Position numbers and translations under genes: made by a program. Source: Lentilactobacillus sunkii DSM 19904 (GTDB taxonomy: Bacteria; Bacillota; Bacilli; Lactobacillales; Lactobacillaceae). From it: a stretch of DNA of 37,797 nt. The DNA is taken from contig NZ_AZEA01000025.1 in the NCBI RefSeq assembly GCF_001435575.1, forward strand, positions 1 through 37,797, given 5' to 3'. The notes under the pieces were generated by a model. That model did not search any database, was not told the DNA's origin, and saw only the letters and a list, made by a program, of their open reading frames with translations. Shown piece by piece: positions 7,757-16,401 of this stretch (position 1 is its first letter; each line of letters opens with the position of its first letter).

Positions 7757-8010
7757 AATTTATCCGGTTTATGGGCGTTAACATAGTCAGCAAATATGTT
7801 TAAAAGCTCTTCGGTTTGTTCAACCGAGAGATTATCAGCTTGAAAGTATTTTTCGAGCAAAGCCCCTTTTTGAATTAATCGGCGAGAACGGGCTTTGCGG
7901 GCTTGCCGATTTTCGTAGTATTTAGATTGCCGTAATTTAAAATCTTCTCGCTCAATTTTTTGTTTTAAACGCGCTTGTTGCTCAACTAGTTTTTCATATT
8001 GATTAGGCAT
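7732..8010 (-). CDS. TraD/MobC-like relaxosome accessory protein
   Basis: 92 residues, highly basic. The core 'RQARKARSRRLIQKGALLEK' resembles the conserved stretch of the small TraD-type accessory proteins encoded divergently from MobA/TraA relaxases in Ti-like and MOBQ systems. Upstream is a helical, charged N-terminus; downstream is an acidic helix and a tail. I start at 8010 because AGGTGG is eight bases upstream; earlier in-frame GTG/ATG codons sit too close to that site. It forms a two-gene minus-strand unit with the 69-residue protein upstream and is divergent from the relaxase, with oriT between. The probable role is to bind or open oriT. Confidence 0.6.
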   Translation of the reverse strand: MPNQYEKLVEQQARLKQKIEREDFKLRQSKYYENRQARKARSRRLIQKGALLEKYFQADNLSVEQTEELLNIFADYVNAHKPDKLKNDQPNN

Positions 8011-8029
8011 AGTCATTACCACCTAACTA

Positions 8030-8239
8030 TTATCGGTTATTTTGAGCTTGATTTAAAAAGGCGGCAACTTTTTTAGCAATCATTTTAATCTGTGGAGTGG
8101 TCAGTGTCCCATAATCCAAATTGGCTGATCTAATGATTTGCTTACCGAGATTTTGTTCAATTTTATTTTTTTCAGCTTTAATCTTTTGATTAAGCTGTTT
8201 TAATTTGGCTTCTTGTTTTTCTAAGTTACTTTGAGACAT
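8030..8239 (-). CDS. Small relaxosome-associated protein
   Basis: 69 residues. The first half is a lysine/glutamate coiled coil ('LEKQEAKLKQLNQKIKAEKN'), the second half is 'YGTLTTPQIKMIAKKVAAFL'. I start at 8239, where GGAGGGATCATT precedes ATG; the in-frame upstream ATG at 8278 lacks a site. It is 20 bases upstream of the TraD-like gene and reads away from oriT. Position, size and basic character suggest an oriT-binding accessory protein. The family is not recognised with certainty. Confidence 0.5.
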   Translation of the reverse strand: MSQSNLEKQEAKLKQLNQKIKAEKNKIEQNLGKQIIRSANLDYGTLTTPQIKMIAKKVAAFLNQAQNNR

Positions 8240-8329
8240 AATGATCCCTCCAATCGTATTAAAAATAATTACCGACACTATATCATAAGGGAAACGTTAA
8301 GTCAAAGGATAAAAGTTGAAATAGCGAAG

Positions 8330-8470
8330 CGTAAGTCATACACTATAAGTAAATTTAGGGGAATCAGCAGGCCGAGTGAAACGAGGTCAATGCGCACTTA
8401 CACATAGAATGAATTCTATGTTGTACTAACCCCAAAATCCTGTATTAGAAGTCGCCGATGGCGACAAAAA
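8330..8470. other. oriT: Origin of transfer (oriT), MOBQ-like
   Basis: On the minus strand an inverted repeat CATAGAAT/ATTCTATG (8403-8420) is followed by TG and then TAAGTGCGCA (8400-8391). TAAGTGCGC after an inverted repeat is the nic core of RSF1010/pSK41-type origins, where cleavage falls after the last C, here near 8392/8391 on the minus strand. The site lies between the relaxase and its divergent accessory genes. No credible gene covers this interval. Confidence 0.85.
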
Positions 8471-8508
8471 AGTCAAGCCCATAGAATCAAAGTAAAGAGG
8501 TGACTAAC

Positions 8509-10569
8509 ATGGCAATATTTCATATGATTTTTAGTAATATTAGTGCTGGAAAAGGACGAAGTGCCATTGCCAGTGCCGCTTATCGAAGTGGTGAAAAATT
8601 ATTTGATGATAAAGAAGGCCGCCACTATTTTTATGCCCGCTCGGTTATGCCAGAAAGCTTTATTTTAACCCCAAAAAACGCACCAGAATGGGCCAGTGAT
8701 CGAGAACAATTATGGAATGAAGTTGAAAAGAAAGATCGTAAATCAAACTCACGGTATGCAAAAGAATTTAACGTGGCTTTACCGGTAGAATTAAGTGAAT
8801 CCGAACAGAAAGAATTACTGACAAAATATGTGCAAGAAAATTTTGTCGATCAAGGTATGGTAGCTGACGTAGCAATTCATCGCGATCACCCAGACAATCC
8901 GCATGCACATGTGATGTTAACCAATCGCCCATTTAACCCCGATGGTAGTTGGGGATTAAAAGCAAAGACGCAGTACATTAAAGATGAAAATGGCAAGCAA
9001 CTTTTAACCAAAAGCGGGTTTCCAAAACAAAGAAAAATTTGGTTGGTTGATTGGGATAAAAAGGAAAAAATTAATGAGTGGCGGCATAATTGGGCAACAA
9101 GTGTTAATCAGTTCTTAGCACAAAAAAATATTCCGGATCGGATTAGTGAAAAATCGTTTGTCGATCAAGGGATTCAAGAGACACCTACCCAACACGAAGG
9201 CATTAACAGCCAAAGAAAAAATCGAAAAGCGTTTAATCAACAAGTTAGAGCGCAAAGAAACGCTCAAGCTAAATATCATAGTCTTGACGAAAAGATAAGA
9301 AATCATGAACATTTTGACGCGTTAAATGACGAGCTATCGTTCTCTGAAAAACACACAATTAGTCATCTAAGTCAGCAATTGAAAACCTATGTCGATTTAG
9401 AACATTTAGATGATAAACAGCGCATGCTGTTTAATTGGAAAAACAGCTTATTAATCAAACATGCCATTGGTGAAGATGTAACCAAGCAACTGCTGACTAT
9501 TGACCAGCAAACGACATCACTAGCACAAGCTAACCAGTTGTTAAATAAAGTGGTGGAACGAGCAACGAAAAAGCTTTATCCGGAACTTAATTTTGAACAG
9601 ACAACCGCAGCTGAACGACGGGAACTGATTAAAGAAACTAATAGTGAACAAACGATTTTCAAAGGCAGTGAATTAAACGAACGTTTAATGAATATTCGAA
9701 ACGACTTATTAACCCAGCAATTATTGACGTTTACCAAGCGGCCATATACCAGCTGGCAGTTAGTTAATCAGCAGGCCCAAACAATTGAGAAGCAATTAAC
9801 CACGGTACTAGCCAAACATGGTCACCAGTTAGACGATTTGAAGCATACTGATCGGGGCATACTAGCCGCTTATCAACCAAGCGAACTCGAATTCATTTCT
9901 AAAGCGGTGAAAAATTTACGGGTCATGCGGGAAGTTAAAGCCGTGGTGCAAACCCAATACAACAGCATTCTAACGACTGCTTTTCCGGACAGTGACCTCG
10001 ATAAGCTAGAGACGATTGATAAGGAACAAATCTATACCGCCGTGGTTTACTATGATCCAGAGTTAAAGCCATTAAGCGCCAAGAATCTTAGTCAATTGCA
10101 ACAGCAGCCACCGGTAGTCTTTACTAGTCAGCAACACCAAGCCGGTTTAAATTACCTGTTAGGTAAAATGGAATTAAAAGATATTCAGGATCATCGACTG
10201 CAACGGGTCTTAAAACATGATGGCACCCGGCAACTGTTTATCGGCGAATGTGGCCAAGATCCTAAGTTGGATCACAAACAAATTGAAATGGTGCAAGCCC
10301 GTTTGAAACAACAGACAACACGGTTTGATCAATATAAGCAAGCTCAAGTTAAGGACTATCAGGCCGTTAATTACCACCCAACTAGCCCGAAAAATTACCT
10401 GATGAATATTTTGGACGAAGCCTTAATGACCATTTTATATGCGAAAAATACGGACTATCTAAGAAAGCAGCAACTACGTGACTTAAAAGAGACCGAGTGG
10501 GCAATGACGAAAAAGCAGCGGCAACACCAAACCCGTAATCGGCATGAAGATGGGGGCAGGCACTTGTAA
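8509..10569 (+). CDS. mobA: MobA/MobL-family relaxase (MOBQ type)
   Basis: 686-residue relaxase that nicks oriT and leads single-stranded plasmid DNA into the recipient. Starting at the ATG at 8509 (AGAGGTG upstream) puts the candidate nicking tyrosine of 'AYRSGEKL' at position 25, matching Tyr25 of RSF1010 MobA and staphylococcal NES. The metal-binding triad is in '[14 protein letters not shown]' (about 124-137). The relaxase domain ends near residue 220. The rest is a long helical, glutamine-rich region without an obvious helicase or primase motif. It is the first gene of the plus-strand transfer region, next to oriT. Confidence 0.95.
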   Translation: MAIFHMIFSNISAGKGRSAIASAAYRSGEKLFDDKEGRHYFYARSVMPESFILTPKNAPEWASDREQLWNEVEKKDRKSNSRYAKEFNVALPVELSESEQKELLTKYVQENFVDQGMVADVAIHRDHPDNPHAHVMLTNRPFNPDGSWGLKAKTQYIKDENGKQLLTKSGFPKQRKIWLVDWDKKEKINEWRHNWATSVNQFLAQKNIPDRISEKSFVDQGIQETPTQHEGINSQRKNRKAFNQQVRAQRNAQAKYHSLDEKIRNHEHFDALNDELSFSEKHTISHLSQQLKTYVDLEHLDDKQRMLFNWKNSLLIKHAIGEDVTKQLLTIDQQTTSLAQANQLLNKVVERATKKLYPELNFEQTTAAERRELIKETNSEQTIFKGSELNERLMNIRNDLLTQQLLTFTKRPYTSWQLVNQQAQTIEKQLTTVLAKHGHQLDDLKHTDRGILAAYQPSELEFISKAVKNLRVMREVKAVVQTQYNSILTTAFPDSDLDKLETIDKEQIYTAVVYYDPELKPLSAKNLSQLQQQPPVVFTSQQHQAGLNYLLGKMELKDIQDHRLQRVLKHDGTRQLFIGECGQDPKLDHKQIEMVQARLKQQTTRFDQYKQAQVKDYQAVNYHPTSPKNYLMNILDEALMTILYAKNTDYLRKQQLRDLKETEWAMTKKQRQHQTRNRHEDGGRHL

Positions 10570-10590
10570 CCTAAATGTAAAAAAATAAAT

Positions 10591-10605
10591 GGTGTAAGTT
10601 ACACC
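10591..10605. promoter_or_regulatory. Palindromic operator before the HTH gene
   Basis: GGTGTAAGTTACACC is a perfect 7+1+7 palindrome, 45 bases before the regulator start and within the likely promoter region. It is a plausible site for autoregulation of the transfer operon by the HTH protein that follows. Confidence 0.6.
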
Positions 10606-10650
10606 TTTTAGTGTTAAACTATGACTAAATTAAGAAAGGAGAACTTACAT

Positions 10651-10959
10651 GTGACAGGTAATCAGGAATGGTACAGCCTAACGCAAGCTAATCATAAGCT
10701 GGGGCGTGGCCGAAATTATGTCAGCAACTGGATCAAACGACATCCAGAGTTCCCTGATCAATTTTTGCTTGGTTCAGGTACCAATAAATTAATATCTGAT
10801 GAAGGGATAGAGTGGGTTAAAAACCACATAAAAAAAGAGGGCGTCCTCGTAAGCAGTGAAGTTGCTAACGGGGATCAGCACCTAGAAATACGCCTTCTAG
10901 GTGTCACCCTCCTAATAATCCATTTTACCGGGCGGGTTAGGGGAAAGCTAGTTGTTTAA
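10651..10959 (+). CDS. Small HTH DNA-binding protein, likely transfer-operon regulator
   Basis: 102 residues from a GTG start, with AAAGGAG nine bases upstream; the earlier ATG at 10621 has no site. Residues about 5-60 ('WYSLTQANHKLGRGRNYVSN' then 'WIKRHPEFPD') form a compact DNA-binding fold of the excisionase/MerR-like type. The C-terminal 35 residues look atypical, and the DNA there carries a perfect 9-bp hairpin (10879-10887 with 10895-10903), so part of the tail may serve as a regulatory RNA structure. It lies between the relaxase and the secretion genes, downstream of a palindromic operator, suggesting local control of the operon. The specific family is not recognised. Confidence 0.6.
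   Translation: MTGNQEWYSLTQANHKLGRGRNYVSNWIKRHPEFPDQFLLGSGTNKLISDEGIEWVKNHIKKEGVLVSSEVANGDQHLEIRLLGVTLLIIHFTGRVRGKLVV
10879..10903 (+). promoter_or_regulatory. 9-bp perfect hairpin near the end of the HTH gene
   Basis: CACCTAGAA and TTCTAGGTG flank a 7-base loop, and an outer GGG/CCC may extend the stem. There is no T-run. It could modulate read-through into the downstream transfer genes; this is inferred. Confidence 0.4.
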
Positions 10960-10997
10960 TATTTCTAACCCAACAAACAACATAAGGAGGTGATCCA

Positions 10998-11612
10998 ATG
11001 AAAGTAGAAAGCTGGCAAGGCATTAATGGCAAGCTAGTTCATGATGATCAAAAGGCGATTGTGGTTGATGATGACCAAGCATTGACTGATCCAAAACAGT
11101 TACAAGCAATTTTAGATCAAGACGGCCAGCCAATCGATGAAGTTCGTCGAGCAATGATTAAGAAGACCATTAAACGTCAGCTAAAAACTCCGCCATTAAA
11201 ACTTAGGGGCTGGTTTAATCGCCATCAAGACAGTCAAAATGCTAAAAAGACCGAAAAATTGGTAAGTGATAAACCGACCCATCAATATAAGCAGATCAAA
11301 AACGAAATGACCTTTTTTGGTGAGAGCTTCTTAGAAGGTTTCTTAGGCTTCTATGGCTTAGAAGTTGATAACGCCTTAGGCCGTTATGAACATAATGTGC
11401 ATGTCTTAGAGACCCAAGAGCTAGGTCAGTCAGAAAAGGAGTATTACTTAGCCACGAGTGAAAATGGCCACGTCAGATTAGCCACCGACCCATTACCAAG
11501 CCAGCACATTGCCGAGGAACAATTGAACAAGTTCTATCAGCGTGAGCCAGAAGAAACGCAGGCAGAACAAATTCAATTACGAACATCAGAAGACGATGGA
11601 AAGGAGGAATAA
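10998..11612 (+). CDS. Conjugation-region protein at the head of the trs operon, unknown function
   Basis: 204 residues, charged and soluble with no signal peptide or membrane helix. An N-terminal segment ('ESWQGINGKLVHDDQKAIVV') is followed by a basic linker (about 55-95) and a region with 'FFGESFLEGFLGFYGLEVDN'. The C-terminus is acidic. The ribosome site AAGGAGGTGATCC is strong and nearly complementary to the 16S tail, so expression may be high. The stop is one base from the pilin-like gene. In similar lactobacillar and staphylococcal transfer regions this position holds TrsA-like or unnamed proteins. I cannot assign a function. Confidence 0.55.
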   Translation: MKVESWQGINGKLVHDDQKAIVVDDDQALTDPKQLQAILDQDGQPIDEVRRAMIKKTIKRQLKTPPLKLRGWFNRHQDSQNAKKTEKLVSDKPTHQYKQIKNEMTFFGESFLEGFLGFYGLEVDNALGRYEHNVHVLETQELGQSEKEYYLATSENGHVRLATDPLPSQHIAEEQLNKFYQREPEETQAEQIQLRTSEDDGKEE

Positions 11613-11613
11613 C

Positions 11614-11949
11614 ATGAAGTTCAGCAAAGTAAAAGCGTTAGCAACTACTGGAGCCACCACAATTTACTTGGGATTGATGAACGCTCAGGTTGCTTTTGCC
11701 GCGGACGGTGGCGAAGTTAAAAGTAAGCTCACCCAAGCTGGTAAGACAATTCAAGGTATTTTAACCGGGTTGGTCGTTTTAGTCGGGATTTGTGTGGCGC
11801 TATTTATTATTATCAAAAGAATGCCTGACGCAGACGATCCGCGAGAGAAATCAGAGGTTTATCACGCGGTTGGTCGGGTGGCTGGTTTAGTGGCCCTAGC
11901 GGCAGCGATTATCTGGCTATTACCTTGGGTTTACAGCCTATTCACTTAA
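11614..11949 (+). CDS. VirB2/CagC-like pilin-type membrane protein
   Basis: 111 residues starting at the ATG at 11614 (AGGAGGAATAAC); an upstream in-frame start at 11542 overlaps the previous gene and would hide the signal peptide. The N-terminus is a signal peptide with likely cleavage at 'AFA|ADGG'. Two hydrophobic helices follow, around 'IQGILTGLVVLVGICVALFI' and 'VAGLVALAAAIIWLLP'. This is the size and topology of VirB2/TrbC-like and CagC-type subunits in Gram-positive type IV systems. It is probably a core channel or surface component. Confidence 0.7.
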   Translation: MKFSKVKALATTGATTIYLGLMNAQVAFAADGGEVKSKLTQAGKTIQGILTGLVVLVGICVALFIIIKRMPDADDPREKSEVYHAVGRVAGLVALAAAIIWLLPWVYSLFT

Positions 11950-11969
11950 TTTAAAAAGGAGCCTGCCAA

Positions 11970-12332
11970 ATGAAGAAAGGAAAAGAATTTATCTTTCCAG
12001 AGAACGTAGATAAAGATTACGGGATCTGGAAAGACTACACCTTGAAGGATTTTGGCTATGCGGCGCTGGCAGGACTAGTGGGCTTAATTTTTATTGCGAT
12101 CCCACCCTATGGTCTGATCTTAGTCCTGATAAAAATAGTGATTGTTGTCTTAGCCATGACGATTGTCATGGCTATTTTAACAATTAGGCCAGTTGCGGCG
12201 CGGAAGAATATTAAAGTGCGGGATAACTTTAAGTTGAAACGCCACTATGCCAATGGTCAGAAACTGTTTTATTTAAAACCGAAGAAGCGAGGTGAACTAA
12301 ATGCGTTTGAAGAAGAGCAAAACCGCCAATAA
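11970..12332 (+). CDS. trsC: TrsC/PrgI-like (VirB3-type) membrane protein
   Basis: 120 residues with two closely spaced membrane helices ('YAALAGLVGLIFIAIPPYGL' and 'IKIVIVVLAMTIVMAILTIR') after a charged N-terminus starting 'MKKGKEFIFPENVDKDY'. This is the layout of small VirB3/PrgI/TcpE-like proteins that work beside the VirB4 ATPase. The C-terminal tail is basic. Its last 32 bases overlap the next gene, which starts at 12301, so the two are translationally coupled. Confidence 0.7.
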   Translation: MKKGKEFIFPENVDKDYGIWKDYTLKDFGYAALAGLVGLIFIAIPPYGLILVLIKIVIVVLAMTIVMAILTIRPVAARKNIKVRDNFKLKRHYANGQKLFYLKPKKRGELNAFEEEQNRQ

Positions 12333-12960
12333 AACAGCCAAGCTAGATTGGGATTATCAACCGCCTAAAATCAATGGTGGCAAAGAGACCATTGATGACA
12401 TGAGCTTGGTGGTGGGTATGTATGGTAATTACGAAGTTACCAAAACCGGTAATCTCGTTGGCATTTTGGAAGTTAGTGGGATCAACCTTGATCTACTTAA
12501 TGAAACCGAACAACAGGACGTTTTTGAGGACTATGGTGCGTTTCTCATGAGTACCTTAGGTGAAGGCGTTGATGACACGTTACAGTTCTTAGAACCGACG
12601 ATTCCCGTCAATATGACGGCTTATCTCAATGGTCTCAAACGGCGGTATCTCGCCTTACAAAAAGACCACCCGGAGCAACAGTTCAAAATCCAACTCATAG
12701 CCAGTTATTTGGACCACTTTACTAAAGTCCAGGAATCCAAAAACATGACAACTAAGCAACATCTGCTAATCGTTAAGGTACCGATTAAAGACAAGAGCGT
12801 TAAAAGCTTAAACTTAGCCGTCACTCATTTAGACGAAAAGATCGAACAGGTTAAACGAGACATTGAAAATGCGTTAACGGATTTTGATGTGACGGCCAAA
12901 GTTTTGACCAGTCAAGAAGTCCAAGAGATTTTAAAGAACTTGATCAATTTTAATGGATAG
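12301..12960 (+). CDS. trsD: TrsD-like protein (VirB4-associated)
   Basis: 219 residues, soluble, without nucleotide-binding motifs. The segment 'KETIDDMSLVVGMYGNYEVT' and the following strands resemble the N-terminal platform region of VirB4 proteins and the TrsD family encoded just before TrsE in pGO1/pSK41-type systems. It overlaps trsC by 32 bases and is 11 bases before trsE. It may dock the ATPase to the membrane complex. Assignment rests on position, size and general similarity. Confidence 0.65.
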   Translation: MRLKKSKTANKTAKLDWDYQPPKINGGKETIDDMSLVVGMYGNYEVTKTGNLVGILEVSGINLDLLNETEQQDVFEDYGAFLMSTLGEGVDDTLQFLEPTIPVNMTAYLNGLKRRYLALQKDHPEQQFKIQLIASYLDHFTKVQESKNMTTKQHLLIVKVPIKDKSVKSLNLAVTHLDEKIEQVKRDIENALTDFDVTAKVLTSQEVQEILKNLINFNG

Positions 12961-12971
12961 GGGGCAACAGT

Positions 12972-14990
12972 ATGAGTTTTGGTGATAAGGTCATTGATTT
13001 ATTTATGCCAACTAAAAAAGAGCATAACCAAGGCAACAGCGACCAAACGGGTAGTAAGCCCAAACCGGAGGTTGAGGATTTTACCAAACTGATTGATCGC
13101 GATAGCTTGCATTCACTATTCCCGTTTAGCTGGGAACAGTACCCCACCTACGTCCAGTCGGGGGAGAATTTTATTCGGGTGTTAGCGATTGCTGACTATC
13201 CCAAGCGGGTGTATGGCAACTGGCTATCAGAGTTAAAGCGCAAAAAAGGCGTTATCGATATTGTGCAATATATCGACAGCGCCAGTAACAATTCAATGAT
13301 TACCTATTACAAGAAGACGATTCAAAATAAGGAAGCGCAGAAGTTAAATACGTTCGACCCGTATAAAAAGAAGATTCTGCAAAATTATATTGATTCAGCC
13401 AACATGCAACTAGATAAATACCTCGATAATTCTACCACATTTGTGTACCAACATATGCTCATTTATCTGCGGGCCAACAGTTTAGCAGAACTAGACGATT
13501 TAACCGAAAACGTCAAGAATACGTTGATTAAACTACAAATGAAGCCCCTAGTGCCCGTTAAAGCGACTTTCCAAGCATTTTGGTCAACCATGCCAATTAA
13601 CGAGAACCTCATGGGGGATTACACCTATAAAGAGAGTAATACCGAAGTCGCCAGCAGCATGTTTCCTTTTGATGACGCTGAAATTCTGGACTTAAAGCCG
13701 AGAAGCGATATTGAAGGAGTTAACAAAGATACCAACAGCTTAATTGCCGTAGATATGCTGGATCGCAACAAGACCCTAAATCAAAATCAAGTGATTATCG
13801 GGACCTCGGGGGTCGGCAAGACCACCTATATGATCCAAAAAATCCTACGCTACGCCATTCAAGACTATCAAATTTACATTATTGACCCAGAAAACGAATA
13901 TACCAAGATTGTCGAAGCCCTGGGTGGGGCAGTCTTGCACCTAACCTCGAATGCTAAGTACAAAATTAACCCGCTCCAAATTTTCTCCGAAGAAATCCTA
14001 AGCGCCGATGAGGCGGTCACGAACCTTGATTTACTAGTTAAAGATAAAATCCAGCGATTAAAGGGATTCTTTGAAGTCCTTAAAACCGGGATTACCCAAG
14101 TTGAGCTGGCAATTCTTGATGATGTCGTTAAACAGGCCTACGTCAACAGTGGTGTTTTGAAGTACAGCCGCTTAAAAGAGATTAAAGACGATCAGTGGCC
14201 GACCTTATCCAATGTTTATGACGAGTTGGAAAAACTGGCTGATAAGGACGCAGACAAATTTAATCGGGTTAAAGACTTCTACTACATCTTAGGCAGCTAT
14301 ACCCATGGTTCTAACAGCCTATTTGACGGCCATACCAACGTTAACTTAAAAGGGAAAATCATTTCCTTTGATTTAAAACCGCTACAAAGTGAGCAGGAAG
14401 TCCAATCAGCGGCTTATCTGAATACCTTCCAGTATCTATGGGACGAAATTACCAAAGATCGGCATAGCCGCAAGAAATTGTTTGTCGATGAATTTCATTT
14501 CTTGACCTTGCACAAAGCAGCCGCCACCTTTTTCCACCAAGCCTACAAGCGGTTTAGAAAGTACAATGCCGGGGCGATTGCCGGAACGCAGCAAATTCAA
14601 GATGTGATTGAAGGAACGACAGATACCGGGCAGAACATTGGTGAAGCCATTATTGGAAACTCCTACACCAAAGTGTTCTTTGGTCTTGATGGTAAAGGTG
14701 TCGATGATGTCATTACTAAGTTAAGAATGACGTTCTCGGATAAAGAAAAGAAGTTACTAGAACGCAGACGACAAGGTGAAGCTCTGATGATCTATGGTAG
14801 CCAGCGTGCCTTTATGCGCGTCGAATTGACCGAAGAAGAACTACGACTAATCGACCCAGAAGCTTACCAAGAAAAATACAACCGTAAGACAGCCGGACAA
14901 CCGGATTATCAAAAGCGCGTGGTCTTAACACCTAGTGAGATTGACGCCTTGACCACTACCGAAGAGGAAGGAGGGACTTTAAATGAGTAA
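12972..14990 (+). CDS. trsE: VirB4-family ATPase TrsE
   Basis: 672-residue motor ATPase of the type IV secretion channel. Walker A 'GTSGVGKTT' is at 277-285, Walker B 'LFVDEFHFL' at about 502-510, and 'GAIAGTQQIQDV' follows as the Q-containing motif 3. The N-terminal 230 residues form the VirB4 N-domain. The length is as expected. The ribosome site GGGGGC is acceptable. Its end overlaps the start of trsF by eight bases. Confidence 0.95.
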   Translation: MSFGDKVIDLFMPTKKEHNQGNSDQTGSKPKPEVEDFTKLIDRDSLHSLFPFSWEQYPTYVQSGENFIRVLAIADYPKRVYGNWLSELKRKKGVIDIVQYIDSASNNSMITYYKKTIQNKEAQKLNTFDPYKKKILQNYIDSANMQLDKYLDNSTTFVYQHMLIYLRANSLAELDDLTENVKNTLIKLQMKPLVPVKATFQAFWSTMPINENLMGDYTYKESNTEVASSMFPFDDAEILDLKPRSDIEGVNKDTNSLIAVDMLDRNKTLNQNQVIIGTSGVGKTTYMIQKILRYAIQDYQIYIIDPENEYTKIVEALGGAVLHLTSNAKYKINPLQIFSEEILSADEAVTNLDLLVKDKIQRLKGFFEVLKTGITQVELAILDDVVKQAYVNSGVLKYSRLKEIKDDQWPTLSNVYDELEKLADKDADKFNRVKDFYYILGSYTHGSNSLFDGHTNVNLKGKIISFDLKPLQSEQEVQSAAYLNTFQYLWDEITKDRHSRKKLFVDEFHFLTLHKAAATFFHQAYKRFRKYNAGAIAGTQQIQDVIEGTTDTGQNIGEAIIGNSYTKVFFGLDGKGVDDVITKLRMTFSDKEKKLLERRRQGEALMIYGSQRAFMRVELTEEELRLIDPEAYQEKYNRKTAGQPDYQKRVVLTPSEIDALTTTEEEGGTLNE

Positions 14991-16401
14991 ATCAAACCAG
15001 TTATTGAATATCGAGGTTGGCACGTTCAAGCGACAAGGGAACCAGTTAATTCTCGAACTCAATCACAATCAATTTCGATATGACCAGTTGAGTGAGCTAA
15101 ACGAATTAAAGGAAGCTGATGCCAATTTCTTACAGTTGGTTAACGTAGTTGAGCAAGACCAGAAGGTTGTTTTAACTTATACCTTGCCGGATAAAGTCAG
15201 ATCATTAAAGGACTTGCCACATGAAAATAAGGCGATCCGGGCAGCCATTGCCAAGGAAATCATGGCGCAACATGTGGTTAACGATAGCCAGTATCACATT
15301 GCGTTGAACCCAGCCAACCTATGGTATTACCCAATGCAACATGTTTGGTACGCCTACCGGGCCAATGAACTCATGCCTTATGATGACAAACATAGCAATT
15401 TAGCCAAATACAAAGCACTGATTCTGTTTTGCTTGACGGGGACGCCCTATGAACGGCTACTAAGCAATCCCCAAGAAGCCTTTGCCAAACACCCAGATGA
15501 CTATTTACAACAAGTGGCTAAAGCTACGTCGTTAAATGAGTTAACGGAAGTGGTTAACGGCATTGAGGATTTTGTGAGCTATCACGAATGGCAGGAAGTT
15601 GAAACGGCCCAGCAGAAAACCAAACAACGTTTATGGTTGAGTATGGCCGGGGTGGCGATTGTGGCCGTTTTGGCCGTCGGCTTAGTCCATAAAAGTGACG
15701 AACGGCAATATCAAAGCTTAGCTAACCAGAACCAAGCCCAAGTCACGCGATTAAAATATAGCGGTCAAATTCAGACCGCTTTAAATGATCGAAAGTGGTC
15801 GGAAGCGCAAAAAGATATGAAACGGGCCGGCTATCCTTTAACTAAGCAAGTCAGTGTCTTTTTAAAGCATCGTCAGTACCAGCAAGCCTTAAACGTTGAC
15901 CCAAGTCAGTTGAACAAGGTTGTTAATGCGGCTTATGCCAACCAAGATAGCAGTCAAGTGGCCGATTGGCAGTTACCAACTAAGGCGACGAGTAAGCAAA
16001 AAGATCAATTGAAACTCGAAAAAGCGATTGTTAATTATGATACCAATACGCTTAATAACCAATTATCCTTTATGACGAACGCTGATGTGTTATTGAGAAT
16101 AGGGCAAGCTTTCCTCGCCCATAATGATACGCAAGACGCCCAGACTGTCCAAACCAAGTTAGCCGGCGTGAACAGTCCTAAAGCTAAGTATTTAAAAGCC
16201 TTGTTAAGTCTCAATGCCGCTAAGAACGAAGTTAGCGACGCCCAAAAGAAGTTAGATGACGCCAACAAGATTGATGGCAGTAAAGATAAGGACAAAGACA
16301 AGAAGGTGGATTCGGCTAAGTCGGACTTAAAGAACGCGCAGAGTGACCAATCAGCAGCGCAAAAACAAGTCGATCAGGCCAAGCACAAAGTGGGTGATTA
16401 A
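14983..16401 (+). CDS. trsF: TrsF-like protein with EssB/YukC-type domain
   Basis: 472 residues. The first ~210 form a cytosolic domain resembling the pseudokinase-like region of EssB/YukC from type VII secretion ('PANLWYYPMQHVWYAYRANE', 'ALILFCLTGTPYERLL'). One membrane helix follows at about 217-236 ('LSMAGVAIVAVLAVGLVH'). The extracellular part contains helical repeats and ends in a lysine/aspartate-rich coiled coil (about 400-472). It overlaps trsE and abuts trsG. It probably forms a membrane scaffold of the transfer channel. The EssB likeness is by pattern reading. Confidence 0.75.
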   Translation: MSKSNQLLNIEVGTFKRQGNQLILELNHNQFRYDQLSELNELKEADANFLQLVNVVEQDQKVVLTYTLPDKVRSLKDLPHENKAIRAAIAKEIMAQHVVNDSQYHIALNPANLWYYPMQHVWYAYRANELMPYDDKHSNLAKYKALILFCLTGTPYERLLSNPQEAFAKHPDDYLQQVAKATSLNELTEVVNGIEDFVSYHEWQEVETAQQKTKQRLWLSMAGVAIVAVLAVGLVHKSDERQYQSLANQNQAQVTRLKYSGQIQTALNDRKWSEAQKDMKRAGYPLTKQVSVFLKHRQYQQALNVDPSQLNKVVNAAYANQDSSQVADWQLPTKATSKQKDQLKLEKAIVNYDTNTLNNQLSFMTNADVLLRIGQAFLAHNDTQDAQTVQTKLAGVNSPKAKYLKALLSLNAAKNEVSDAQKKLDDANKIDGSKDKDKDKKVDSAKSDLKNAQSDQSAAQKQVDQAKHKVGD

